Assembly (NCBI GenBank): GCA_020912385.1
Contig: CP087209.1
Coordinates: 2,914,001-2,978,000, forward strand
From: Neofusicoccum parvum
Lineage: Eukaryota; Ascomycota; Dothideomycetes; Botryosphaeriales; Botryosphaeriaceae
DNA: 64,000 nucleotides
Reading direction: 5' to 3'
In this document: positions 53,555-64,000 of the stretch, in pieces
Position numbering within the stretch: position 1 is the stretch's first letter
Layout: every line of letters begins with the position of its first letter
Notes under the pieces: generated by a model
Told to the model about the DNA's origin: nothing
Database searches by the model: none
What the model saw: the letters and a program-made list of their open reading frames with translations, nothing else
Position numbers and translations under genes: made by a program

Positions 53555-56530
53555 ATGTCGACCGCTGGTCCTGTCCGCCCGATGCAGGCCCTCCGCCAGC
53601 GCCGTGAGTCGCAGCGGCCCTCCCAGCTTCGCAGCAGCACAAGAAATGCGCAGGGCGACGCCGAAGAGGCCGCCGCTGCGGACAAGGTGGTGGAGAAACC
53701 ATTCGGTTTGTCATACCCTATGGATATTCTACGTGAGCGTGCTAACGATCTTACAGTCGTTAACGAGCATCATATTCTCAAAAAATTCAAGGGCTCGCCG
53801 CCCTCGCTGATTGTCCACCTCCACCAACACCACTTCCGCTTTGATCAGCAAGACGGCAACTTTCCCTATAGTTCTCCGATGCGCCCCCTGCTACAACACA
53901 TTCGAGATGGGACAATTCCGCACTTTATGCTAGAGGAAATGCTGCGTGCTGGCGTGCAGTTTTACGACGGCTGCCTTATTGTCCAGTTGGTTGACCACCG
54001 AACGGCGGATGCCAAAACCCAGGCAGGGGTCAACAATAACGTTGCTAAGGAAGGGAAGACGGCTCAATTTTCAATCCACAACTGGAACGAATATTTGACG
54101 CCGTCGGCGTACGCCCCTTACCCCTCACCGCCGAAGTCTTCTACTGGCGAATCTCCGCCTCCGAAGCCCGATCAAGCGAACCGTCCGTCTTCGTCCGCAG
54201 GCGAGAGCAAGGCAAAGCCAGAGGGAACGCCGGGAGATGACGCAAAGGCTGCGAACAAAAGTCCCAGAGTTGTCACGAAAGTACTCTTTCCGACTCAGCT
54301 GTCACAGCAGACTGAGCTCGAATTGCTGGCAAATACTCCCATGCCAGACTTCGCGGCTTCGAGGAGACAGCAATCCAGGGCTGCAGCTACCCCGATGTCG
54401 GCTCATCCTCCAACGCCATTGACGTCTATGCCGCCGACTCCGTCGACTGCTCGTGCTCCTAAGCGGCAAAAGATGATTCTTGACGAAACCAATGTGCACT
54501 ATTTTGAGGCAGACGTCATCAACGCTACTGCGCCAGCGCTTTTTCTCGAGCCTGTGCATAGCTTGCTCGAAAGCCAGGACATAATTGAGGCAACCACTCA
54601 TTCCATGCACAAGAATGCCCCGCCGTTACCGAAGACCAGGAAACGGACTACAGCGGAGTTGGCCGCTGATGAGGCGCAATTTGCCGCTGATCAGAACTTT
54701 ATGCTGTTTGGTGATAGCGCCGCGCCTGCTGCTGGTGCTGGTCAAATGAATGGCGAGGGCGAAGCTATGCGGAGCGGAGCTACGGCATTTGAGCCTCGTT
54801 TCTCCCGCTTCAAGACGCTCGAGAACATAAAGATCGCTCACGAAGAGAATGAACGTATCAAGAAGGAAGAGGAAGTCCGGCAGGCCCAACTGAAGCGCGA
54901 ACAGCAGGCAAATGCCGAGGCTTTGCGCAGAAGAGAAGCCGAAGCAAGTGCTCAACAGGCCGAACAGAACAGAATCATGGCCCAACGCCAACAACAGCAA
55001 CAGCAGGCCATGCAGGCGGAGCAGATGCGGCGTCAAGCACAGGCTCAAGCGCAAGCGGCTGGAAGCACCATTGGCACGCCCATGCACACACAGTTCAGCC
55101 AGGCGCAGCAAAACTCACCTATGGTGCGTCAGCAGACACCGATGCAAGCTTCGCCTGTTATGAATGCGAACGCGGTCGCGAACCACGCTATGGGTGGTGT
55201 TCCGATGGCTCCGACAAATTCAAGCCAAGCAGGCAGCCCACCTCGCCCACCTTCTGCTGTTCCTCACTCAGCTGGCCCGCACGCGATGGCGCGACAGATG
55301 AGCCGCCAACACAGCAGCCAACACCCAGGAAGCAACCACGGAACTCCACAGATGATGTCGAATACACCCCAGATGAACCAGGCCGTCCCGGTCACTCGCC
55401 ATATGACACCCCAACCCGGTCGCGTAAACCAGCACGGCAGCCCAATTGGAGGCATGCAAGGCGCGCATATGATGCCGGGAGGTGGACAGGGCGTGTCACA
55501 GAACTTATCACAGGAGCAGCTATTCCGCATCCAGCAGATGCGCCGCGCCCAGCTCGCCCAACAGCAGCAGCAGAATGCAACCATGGGTGGCTCACCTTCG
55601 AACATGACTCCAGAGCAGATTCAGATCCTGCGCCAGCAGCAGATGGCGCAAGCTCAGGCACAGCAGCAGATGGCACAGCAAAACAACCAAGGGTCCAACA
55701 ATGGTACACCAACTCCATACAACGCCCAGCTCGCACAGCAAATGCGTCAACAAATGGCACAGTCCGCCTCACCCAACCCGGGACAACAGCAAGGGCAACA
55801 ACGCCCCGGCATGAACCCAGGCCAGCAAGGCATGATGGGCGGATTGAATATGGGCAACGTGAACTTGGCAAATATGACCCCAGAACAACAGGCGATGTTC
55901 CATCGACAACGCCAGCAAATCATCGTCAAGCGCATCATAGCCCATTACAACAACAATATCCCCCCTCAACTCCAGCAGATGATCCGAAGCGGTCACGTCA
56001 TGCAAGCCTGGCAAATTGTCATGCAGCAGCAGCAAAATGCACAGCAGGCACAGCAACAGCAACAAGGCAGCCAACCAGGCCAAAACAGCATGGGCGGCGG
56101 CATGGGTGGCGGCATGAGCGGCGGAGGCATGGGGCAAATGAGCATGGGCGGTATGGGTATGGGCACAATGGGTGGCCAGATGAGTATGGGTGGCGTGGTG
56201 GCCGGTATGCCTGCTGGTATGGGCAATATGGGCAATATGGGTGGCATGAACATGCAGCAAATGCAGCAGATGCAGATGCGTCTGCAGCAGCAGCAGCAGG
56301 CAGTCCAGCAGGGCGGCGGCCAGGATGGAAACCAGCCCCAGAACCAGCAGGCCTATATGGCGCGCCTCATGCGCCAGCAGCAGATCCTCGCACAACGCCA
56401 GGCTGCTCAACACCAACAGCAGCAACAACAGGGCATGATGGGTGGAAACATGGGCATGGGCGGCAACATGAGTATGGGCATGGGCTGGCAGCAGGGTATG
56501 GGCAGAGGCCAAGGTGGCGGCATGGGCTAA
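53555..56530 (+). CDS. SPT20: SAGA complex subunit Spt20
   Basis: A single-exon gene of 991 aa. Spt20 is a structural subunit of the SAGA transcription coactivator. The conserved N-terminal domain runs from about residue 50 to 180, including FKGSPPSLIVHLHQHHFRF, LEEMLRAGVQFYDGCLIVQLVDHR and the strand VVTKVLFPTQLSQQTEL. A second conserved stretch, LLANTPMPDF, follows. Residues 430-560 carry a long Glu/Lys/Arg/Gln coiled-coil (EENERIKKEEEVRQAQLKRE). From about 560 onward the sequence is extremely Gln/Met/Pro/Asn-rich and ends in Gly/Met repeats (GGGMGGGMSGGG, MGMGTMGG), typical of activator-like low-complexity tails. Start at 53555 chosen because the upstream in-frame extension has no homology. 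Confidence 0.92.
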   Translation: MSTAGPVRPMQALRQRRESQRPSQLRSSTRNAQGDAEEAAAADKVVEKPFGLSYPMDILRERANDLTVVNEHHILKKFKGSPPSLIVHLHQHHFRFDQQDGNFPYSSPMRPLLQHIRDGTIPHFMLEEMLRAGVQFYDGCLIVQLVDHRTADAKTQAGVNNNVAKEGKTAQFSIHNWNEYLTPSAYAPYPSPPKSSTGESPPPKPDQANRPSSSAGESKAKPEGTPGDDAKAANKSPRVVTKVLFPTQLSQQTELELLANTPMPDFAASRRQQSRAAATPMSAHPPTPLTSMPPTPSTARAPKRQKMILDETNVHYFEADVINATAPALFLEPVHSLLESQDIIEATTHSMHKNAPPLPKTRKRTTAELAADEAQFAADQNFMLFGDSAAPAAGAGQMNGEGEAMRSGATAFEPRFSRFKTLENIKIAHEENERIKKEEEVRQAQLKREQQANAEALRRREAEASAQQAEQNRIMAQRQQQQQQAMQAEQMRRQAQAQAQAAGSTIGTPMHTQFSQAQQNSPMVRQQTPMQASPVMNANAVANHAMGGVPMAPTNSSQAGSPPRPPSAVPHSAGPHAMARQMSRQHSSQHPGSNHGTPQMMSNTPQMNQAVPVTRHMTPQPGRVNQHGSPIGGMQGAHMMPGGGQGVSQNLSQEQLFRIQQMRRAQLAQQQQQNATMGGSPSNMTPEQIQILRQQQMAQAQAQQQMAQQNNQGSNNGTPTPYNAQLAQQMRQQMAQSASPNPGQQQGQQRPGMNPGQQGMMGGLNMGNVNLANMTPEQQAMFHRQRQQIIVKRIIAHYNNNIPPQLQQMIRSGHVMQAWQIVMQQQQNAQQAQQQQQGSQPGQNSMGGGMGGGMSGGGMGQMSMGGMGMGTMGGQMSMGGVVAGMPAGMGNMGNMGGMNMQQMQQMQMRLQQQQQAVQQGGGQDGNQPQNQQAYMARLMRQQQILAQRQAAQHQQQQQQGMMGGNMGMGGNMSMGMGWQQGMGRGQGGGMG

Positions 56531-57154
56531 GTGTGGTCATCATCCCCACTATCGCGACACACCCGATGGCGGCCGAAGACGTTTCTGAAGCATTCACCAG
56601 CCCGACTTTGTTTTGGATATTCTCACTCGAGTCCGGGGGCCTGGCTTCTGGTATTGATTTTACAGCACACCAAAAGGCTTATTGGTATGGGACACGGCTC
56701 AATTAACGCATGGCGTTCGATGGCGAAGGAAGGGGAAATTCTGGTGCCGAGAGGCTGCTGCTACCGCCTTTTCTTCGCATAGCGATGGCGTTGCTTTTCA
56801 TCTCTCTCTTTCGTGGCTTGATACCTAAAGTCATCACGGTGATTTCTTACCTATTTATCTACTCGAGCATTGGTATTTTGAGATTGAGAAATTTGTGTAT
56901 CCAGGACTTGTGATCTAACATGACAAGAGCTCACGAGGCATTCCTACACATGCACCACCTCGCTGAGGGACCACTTTCCATTCAATACATTCCTTCCGTG
57001 AAGTTTGAAGATAGACTTGATCAAGAGATGTCCTTTTTATATTTATACAGTACTTCTAAAAGATCTGCTATGACTGAGAAATATCAGTCAATTTGGACCC
57101 ATGCCTCGTCTATACTGCCATCGCACAAGCAGCACTATAGTACAAGCATCCACT
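56531..57154. other. Intergenic region between convergent genes
   Basis: A 625 bp AT-rich stretch that should hold the 3' UTRs of SPT20 and MSS51. No coding signal. Confidence 0.55.
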
Positions 57155-58746
57155 CTACTCCGAGTCCTTCGTCATGGTCTCGTAGCGCTTACCCCTAAAC
57201 GCCCACAGGCCCCAGTTACCGCAGCTGATGTCCTGCGGGTCGAGGTCGTTGAGGTCCCAGCGCAAGCTCCTGAACCTGTTCTCGCCAGGCTCGAGCAGCA
57301 TGTCGACCTCGCCGCCCATCTTCTCCTGGACCCAGTTCCAGTCGCGCTGCATGTCGAACTCGGTGTAGCCCGACACGAGGATGGGCACCTTGGTCTCGAG
57401 CAGCAGCGGCAGCGTCTGCTCCCACTCGGCAGAGCTGGCCGGGTGGCCGAGGCCGGGGTGGAACAGCATGAAGCAGTCGAAGTACGGGTCGTAGGGGTAA
57501 AAGTGGCCGGCCCGGTGCAGCGTGTGGTAGTACTCGACGTACGTGCTGATCTTGAGCGAGTGCGAGATGCGGTCCTCGACCACGGCGCCGAAGGGGTTCG
57601 ACGCCGTGCGCTCCGGCAGCGGGAACTCGTCGTCGCGGTTGGCCATGGACTCGGGCCCGATGAAGACGAGGTGGAACGAGACGCGCGGGAACATGTGCGC
57701 CAGCTGGATCCAGACTTCGCGCGGGAGAGAGGACTCGGCGCGAGCGCCGACGATGAAGATACGGACTGGTGGCGGGTTGGGGCGAAGACCCTTGATGTCA
57801 CCGCCGGCGCCGGAGCGTGGCGGATGGACGGTATAGCGGAGTGCTGCATATTGTTAGTAGGAGATATCGAGATAGGACAAGATACATGATCCTCACCAGA
57901 TAACGACTTCAGGCCCTCGGTGGTTAATCTTCCTCCGCTCTTGATGTTGTAAGGAGACAGTTCGTGCAGAACACTTCCGATGGTAACGGGATAGGTCAAG
58001 AGCCTCGTAGCCTGGCGCAGGCTGCGGTCATCATTGATGGCCTGGTGCTCCCTCGAATAAAGATATGTGTCCCAGTTTGTGAAATTGACCAGTGCCTCCT
58101 CCATCTGCTCGCCAGGATACTCGAACTCCGGGAAAAAGCGGCCAGACCTCAGATCATGGTCGTCTTCGTTGACCTCGCGCAGAGTTTCGCAGATTTCCAG
58201 ATGACGCTCATAGTCATCTGCAAAGTGCTCCTCGCTACAGCTCACGGGGATGCCGCAATCCGGACACTCGTAGCGCACATGTGCAGGCGGCAGTGTGCCC
58301 TGGACAGCCTTTTGAGCCTCGGGGTCTTCCGGATCGTTGGGGACGCGGGTTTGGCTATGGCTATGGTGCGGGCAGTAGGCATGCTGTTTGATGAAGGCGG
58401 CGCGGCGACGGATTTCCGGCGAGGGCGAATTGGAGAACGAATGGAAGAGGTTGTTCGGCTTCAGCAGCGCGCTGCGGGCTTGGCTGGCGGAAGCATTGGC
58501 GCTTTCGAGGCCCGGCGGCGACGGCGGCATGCGGTGGACGTCACTGTTGGTAGGCTGGCTTTGGGTGCCCAGCGCGCGCTTCGTGGCCGCGGGCTGTCTC
58601 GCCAGGGCCGATGCGCGGGCGGTGGGCTGACTGCTATTCCATCGCCGGGCGGCCGCGTGCAATTGCGGGATGGACGATGTCCGCGGCGGACGGAGGCCGC
58701 GCTGGAGCGACGCCAGGCACTGCTGGCACGTGTATCGGGAGCGCAT
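57155..58746 (-). CDS. MSS51: Mitochondrial translation activator Mss51
   Basis: Two exons (58746-57897 and 57843-57155) encode 512 aa. Mss51 activates translation of COX1 mRNA on the mitochondrial inner membrane and links it to cytochrome oxidase assembly. The N-terminus (MRSRYTCQQCLASLQRGL) is an Arg/Ser-rich presequence. Zinc-finger-type cysteines follow as HAYCPHHSH and YECPDCGIPVSC. The family core then reads DDHDLRSGRFFPEFEYPGEQ, NWDTYLYSRE and RLLTYPVTIGSVLHELSP. A 53 bp intron then joins SLS to ALRYTVHPP; the C-terminal domain begins with VRIFIVGARAESSLPREVW. Reading through the intron gives a Ser/Arg-rich frame with no homology. Start chosen at the ATG 58746; the frame extends upstream only from a TTG. 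Confidence 0.9.
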
Positions 58747-59064
58747 GGCGGGGCGCGCAGACTGGACGATGGACGGCGCTGGGATTGCTGGGGCGCAAGA
58801 GTCGGCGGCGTGAGGTGATGTATTCCTGCACCGCGGGAGCCTGGCCAATCAGCGGCGCCGTCGGAATTTCTAGAGCAAGCTCAAGCTCCGCCCGCAACGC
58901 GCCTTCACCTCGCGCATCACCACAGCCCGCCCGCCTCAACCGCCCGCCACCACCCCCAGTCGCCGCGCCGCCTTCGCCTCGAGCTCCCCCGCCGCCTCCA
59001 TCGCCATCTGAGAACCTGAGTCTGCGATCTGCTCGAGGCCGCCAGGCCGACAGCATCCTCCGCC
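58747..59064. promoter_or_regulatory. Bidirectional promoter, MSS51 / RSE1
   Basis: 318 bp between divergent ATGs, GC-rich with a CCGCC-rich leader before the RSE1 ATG. Confidence 0.6.
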
Positions 59065-62000
59065 ATGGCGACCACCTCCAACCTGTTCATGTACTCCTTG
59101 ACCATCCAGCCGCCCACCGCCGTGCACCAGGCAATCCTCGGCCAATTTGCTGGAACCAAGGAGCAGCAGATCATCACCGCCTGCGGCTCGCGGCTTATCC
59201 TGCACCGCGCCGACGCCCAGGCCCAGAGGATTACGCCTGTCCTCACCCACGATGTCTTCGGCATCATCCGCGCCCTGGCCGCCTTCAGGCTGGCGGGCTC
59301 GTCCAAAGGTATGTCCTGATTTGCGCGCATTCTTCAAGGCTGTATAGTGATTCTCCAAGTCCGCGACCAGCAACATCGCATCGCGCACCGCCTTCAGCCT
59401 GCCTGAAAGCGACGCCCGTGGAGACAAGAGAGATGCGGAATCGTGACTTGCAGAACAATGCTGAGCAACCCTCTGGTGAACAGACTATATAATCGTTGGC
59501 TCTGACTCAGGCCGCATCGCCATCCTCGAATACAATTCCACCAAGAACATCTTCGTCCAGCTGAAGCTCGAGACCTTCGGCAAGTCGGGCGTCCGCCGCG
59601 TGGTCCCTGGCCAGTACGTCGCCACCGACCCCAAGGGCCGCGCGTGTATGATCGCCTCTATCGAGAAGAACAAGCTCGTCTACGTCCTGAACCGCGATTC
59701 CAACGCACATCTGACCATTTCCTCGCCGCTCGAGGCTCACAAACCGCAGACTTTCGTCTTTTCCCTCATTGGTCTGGATGTCGGATACGAGAACCCAATC
59801 TTCGCCGCGCTGGAGATCGACTATGATGACGTGGACCAGGATCACACCGGCGAAGTGGCTGCGAACAAGCAGAAGGAGCTGGTCTACTATGAGCTGGACC
59901 TTGGTCTGAACCACGTCGTGCGTAAGTGGTCTGATGCCGTTGATCGGACTGCGAACATGCTCTTTCAAGTTCCCGGAGGTCAGGATGGTCCCAGCGGTGT
60001 CCTTGTCTGCGGCGAGGAGAGCATCACCTACCGTCACATCAACCAGGAGGCTTTCCGTGTCCCAATTCCTCGCCGCAAAGGCGCAACGGAGAATCCACAG
60101 AGGAAGCGTTTCATTACCGCTGGTGTCATGCACAAGATGCGCGGCGCTTTCTTCTTCCTGCTGCAAACAGAGGACGGTGATCTTTTCAAGGTGACCATTG
60201 ACATGGTTGAGGACGAAGAAGGCCAGCCTACGGGTGACGTCAACAGGCTTAAGATCAAGTACTTCGATACTGTTCCTGTGGCCACTAGCCTCTGCATCTT
60301 GAAGAGCGGATACCTGTTCGTTACTGCCGAATCTGGAAACCATCACTTCTATCAGTTCGAGAAGTTGGGCGATGACGACGAGGAGTTGGAGTTCTTCAGC
60401 GACGACTTCAGTCCAGATGCCGATGTGCCATATGAGCCAGTCTTCTTCCATCCCCGGGGCGCGGAGAACATTAGCTTGGCCCAAAGTGCCCCGAGCATGA
60501 ACCCGACCCTCGGTTGCAAAGTCGCGAATCTCACTGATGATGATGCGCCCCAGATTTATACTATTTCCGGTACTGGCGCCCGCAGCTCATTCAAGTCTTT
60601 GAAACACGGCTTGGAAGTCTCTGAAATCGTGGAGTCAGAACTGCCTAGTGTCCCTGAGGCAGTCTGGACGACCAAGATCCGGAAGGACGACGAGTATGAC
60701 GCCTATATCATTCTCTCTTTCTCCAACGGTACCCTCGTTCTCAGCATCGGCGAGACCGTTGAGGAAGTCACAGATACCGGATTTCTATCGTCTACTCGCA
60801 CGCTTGCTGTGCAACTTCTAGGCGAGGATGCCCTCATCCAGGTCCACCCGAGAGGCATCCGTCACATTCAGGCGGGTGGTCGCATCAACGAGTGGCCTGC
60901 ACCTCAACACAGAACTATCGTCGCTGCTACCACGAATGAACGTCAAGTTGCCGTTGCGCTGAGTTCTGGCGAAATCGTCTACTTCGAGATGGATTCGGAT
61001 GGATCTCTGGCCGAATACGACGAGAAGAAGGAGATGAGTGGTACTGTTACGTGCTTGAGTTTGGGCGAGGTGCCGGAGGGCAGAGTTCGCAGCTCCTTCC
61101 TTGCGGTCGGCTGCGACGACTCCACCGTCCGTATTCTCAGCTTGGATCCAGATTCTACTCTTGAGAACAAATCGGTCCAGGCCCTGACCTCCGCGCCTTC
61201 AGCGCTGAGCATCATGGCGATGGCTGATTCGTCTTCCGGTGGCTCTACTCTGTACTTGCACATTGGCCTCTATTCAGGTGTCTACCTACGCACCGTTATT
61301 GACGAGATCACTGGAGAGCTCACTGACACTCGCACTCGTTTCCTGGGCGCCAAAGCTGTCAAGCTATTCCGGGTCACTGTCCAAGACCAGAGTGCCATCC
61401 TGGCAACAAGTTCCCGTTCTTGGCTTGGCTACTCTGATCAGCAAACCAAGGCATTTACTCTTACTCCGCTGGCGTACGCGCCTCTAGAGTGGGGCTGGAG
61501 CTTCAACAGCGAACAGTGCACGCAAGGCATGGTTGGTATCCAGGGACAACACCTTCGGTAAGTTATTCTCAAAAGACTCCCTTTTGTTCTAAATATCCTC
61601 ATTGTGAAATACACTCACTGTTGCCACTGGCATGGCTGACCCACCATTCAGCATCTTCACCATCGAAAACCTCTCCACAAACCTCCTTTTTGAGAACATT
61701 CCTCTCATGCATACCCCTCGTAATCTTGTCCGCCACCCTACCGAGCCTCTGTTCTATGTCATTGAGTCGGACAACAACACTCTTTCGTCGGCCACCCGCC
61801 AACAACTTCTCAACGACCCCGCCACCGTCAACGGAGACGCGAAGATTCTTCCTCCGGAAGAATTCGGCTATCCCAAGGGCAACGGTCACTGGGCTTCATG
61901 CATCCAGGTCGTTGATCCTATCAGCAGCAAAGAGGTTGTTTACACGCTGGAGTTGCAGGAAAACGAATCTGCTGTCAGCGTCGCCCTCGCTCCGTTTCAA

Positions 62001-62966
62001 TCCCAGAACGATGAAACATTCCTGGTGGTTGGTACTGCTAAGGATCTTGTCGTGTCACCAAGGTCATATTCGTGTGGTTACGTCCATATCTACCGTCTGC
62101 TGGAGAATGGCCGCGAGCTCGAATTCATTCATAAGACAAAGACGGAGGCTCCTCCCATGGCTCTGCTGCCTTTCCAGGGTAAGATTTTGGTTGCCGTTAG
62201 CGCTGACCTGCGGCTGTACGACCTTGGTCTCCGCCAGCTTTTGCGCAAGGCTCAGGCTCTTAATGTCGTGCCGAACATTCTCATTGGTCTCCAAACCCAA
62301 GGCAGTCGCATTGTTTGCTCCGATGTCCAGGAGTCTGTTACATACGTTGTCTACAAGCATCTTGAGAACCGGCTGATCCCGTTCTGCGACGACAACATTC
62401 ACCGGTGGACCACTTGCACAACCATGGTCGACTACGAGACAACCGCTGGTGGCGATAAGTTCGGCAACATCTGGCTTGTCCGTTGTCCACCCAAGACCTC
62501 GGAGGAGGCTGATGAGGAGGGTGCTGGTCTACACCTCATCAACGAGCGGCCCTATCTTCAGGGCACACCCAACCGTCTTGACCTGCTGGCACACTTCTAC
62601 ACCCAAGATATCCCTACCTCGATTCAAAAGACGGCACTTGTTGCTGGTGGTCGCGAACTCTTATTATGGAGCGGCCTGCAGGGTACTCTAGGTATCTTCA
62701 TCCCCTTCGTTGGTCGCGAGGATGTAGACTTCTTCCAGAGCCTGGAGCAGCAGTTGCGCACGGAAGACCCTCCAATCGCTGGAAGGGACCATCTCGCGTT
62801 CAGGAGTTATTACGTACCGGTCAAGGGCGTCATCGACGGCGATCTTTGTGAGAGGTTCCTCCGACTGCCGAGGGACAAGAAGGAGTCGATTGCGGCTGAG
62901 CTGGACCGAAGCGTGAGGGAGGTGGAGAGAAAGATTGGCGACCAGAGGACGCGCTTCGCATACTAG
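59065..62966 (+). CDS. RSE1: Splicing factor Rse1 (SF3b subunit, SF3B3)
   Basis: Three exons (59065-59308, 59484-61557, 61652-62966) encode 1210 aa, the expected size. Rse1 is the large triple-beta-propeller scaffold of the SF3b particle of U2 snRNP, which recognises branch sites. The N-terminus, [20 protein letters not shown], is the conserved start. The 175 bp first intron restores [20 protein letters not shown]; the 94 bp second intron restores [12 protein letters not shown]. Other conserved tracts are [40 protein letters not shown] and [20 protein letters not shown]. The C-terminal helical end, [19 protein letters not shown], is typical of the DDB1/Rse1 family. It is head-to-head with MSS51. 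Confidence 0.96.
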
Positions 62967-64000
62967 ATGGGGGCATGCGATTGGCTTGTGGGGAATCGAG
63001 TTCTTGGGCGGTTTGCCACGGGTTGGTGCTTACGGGTACGGGCTCTGCTTCTGTGATTAGTGATTATAAAGGCGGCGAAAAGTAGTGACGATTTCTGACC
63101 GTGCATAGGGCATGGCATAGTTCGAGCAAAAACCACTCGACGATCATACTGAGTGCTTATTTATGTGTTACTGTGGGATGCCAGTCTCACCACAACGAGG
63201 CAGACACTCATATGAAGATAAGTTCCAGCGGCCGGTCAAACAATAGCATTTGTATCACAGTGATATTGCCTCTTCTCAGCCCCATGACGCGATTACGCAC
63301 GCCTTTTCCGTTTGCCTTGTTGGTGTCCAACGAATCGGAGCCTTAGGCGCGAGATCCCAAGAACTCTGACCTACCACACCCCAAGCCACACAGCCGCAGC
63401 GACTCATCTCAGCCCCCACACCCGAACGCCTTCTACCCCAGCTCGTGACCGGCATGCTCCTTCAGCTCCCCTCACTCGTCAATCTTTCATCCATCACCTC
63501 CGCCTCTCCTGCAACAGGCCAGCGCGGCGACTTTGCTGAGAATCGACAATGCTAAATTCCCACTAATGCCAGGAAAGCGGGGGTGAGCTGAAGTGAAGAC
63601 AGAGATTGATCGGCAAGTATTTCAGCCCCCGAGCAATGCCACCGTACTCAGCAATCACGCCTCTCTTCATCCCTTCCATCCCAAGTACCAAATCCCAAGA
63701 TCTACTCGGGTAATCCATATGCCCGTTTGCAGGATCGGTCACGCACCTGAAGCGGCCTCCAGGGCTGAGCTTACCCGCCATGTTCCTTCGTGCCCACGCG
63801 AGGTGCGCGCGCGCGCGTGCTGCGGCCCTACACTAAGCCTCGCTGAGGGGAAGGCAATAGCGCGTTAGCCTGTCCAGGGAGGATTTACGTTCCCATCTTC
63901 CTCCCTGTGAGTGGTTGCGGCCACCATCCAGGTTCCAGGCGAACGGGACGGGCTGCGGTAGCGTTTGCCCTTATTTGCTTGACGGCGCGCGCGGCCCTTG
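62967..64000. other. Non-coding right edge
   Basis: The first part is the RSE1 3' flank. The remaining sequence has only short overlapping open frames. A GC-alternating run (GCGCGCGCGCG) lies near 63808-63818. No gene recognised. Confidence 0.5.

Noticed and set aside
57172..58848. 558-codon continuous frame reading through the MSS51 intron
   Set aside because: Past the intron it becomes Ser/Arg/Thr-rich low complexity, while the spliced frame restores the conserved C-terminal domain. The start is also TTG, not ATG.

Overview
The window is nuclear DNA of a filamentous ascomycete (Pezizomycotina; a dothideomycete is my guess, from overall gene make-up only). The evidence is about 50-60% GC, about twenty monocistronic genes on both strands, most of them split by short introns of roughly 47-85 bp with GT..AG ends and frequent CTAAC-like branch sites, and fungal orthologues such as Rse1, Mss51, Spt20, eIF2B gamma and a Pex22-like peroxin. 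Gene models below were spliced by hand: at every junction I checked that the phase is kept and that a conserved family motif is restored. Only ATG starts were accepted. I recognised no rRNA, tRNA, CRISPR array or intact transposon.

Layout. 1-2034 is non-coding as far as I can see. 2-9 kb holds a FYVE zinc-finger gene (-), a long-chain fatty alcohol oxidase (+) and a GNAT acetyltransferase (+). 10.8-16.1 kb holds a 7TM-RGS signalling receptor (+) and a choline sulfatase (+). After a 3.3 kb non-coding gap, 19.4-21.4 kb carries a WW-domain protein and a small NTF2/SnoaL-like protein (both -). The 22.6-34.4 kb part looks accessory: FAD monooxygenase (-), secreted type-B carboxylesterase interrupted by an in-frame TGA (-), secreted tyrosinase (-), a further 3.3 kb gap, and a Dal5-type MFS permease (+). 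Together these could serve uptake and oxidation of aromatic or ester compounds, but that link is inference.

From 34.6 kb to the end the genes are mostly conserved housekeeping genes, several in head-to-head pairs: histidine acid phosphatase (-) / mitochondrial PPR protein (+); a small abundant-looking glycine-rich protein (+); Sac-domain phosphoinositide phosphatase (-); class II aldolase/adducin (-); Pex22-like peroxin (-) / eIF2B gamma (+); kelch protein (-) / SAGA subunit Spt20 (+); Mss51 (-) / Rse1 (+).

I found no convincing undescribed multi-gene system. The most noteworthy signals are gene-structure anomalies: two micro-exons (13 and 16 nt) that build the catalytic motif of the phosphatase, a class II aldolase intron lacking a usable AG acceptor at the expected position, the nonsense codon in the esterase that would remove the catalytic His, and a shared N-terminal Cys-x-x-Cys presequence in two unrelated mitochondrial proteins.
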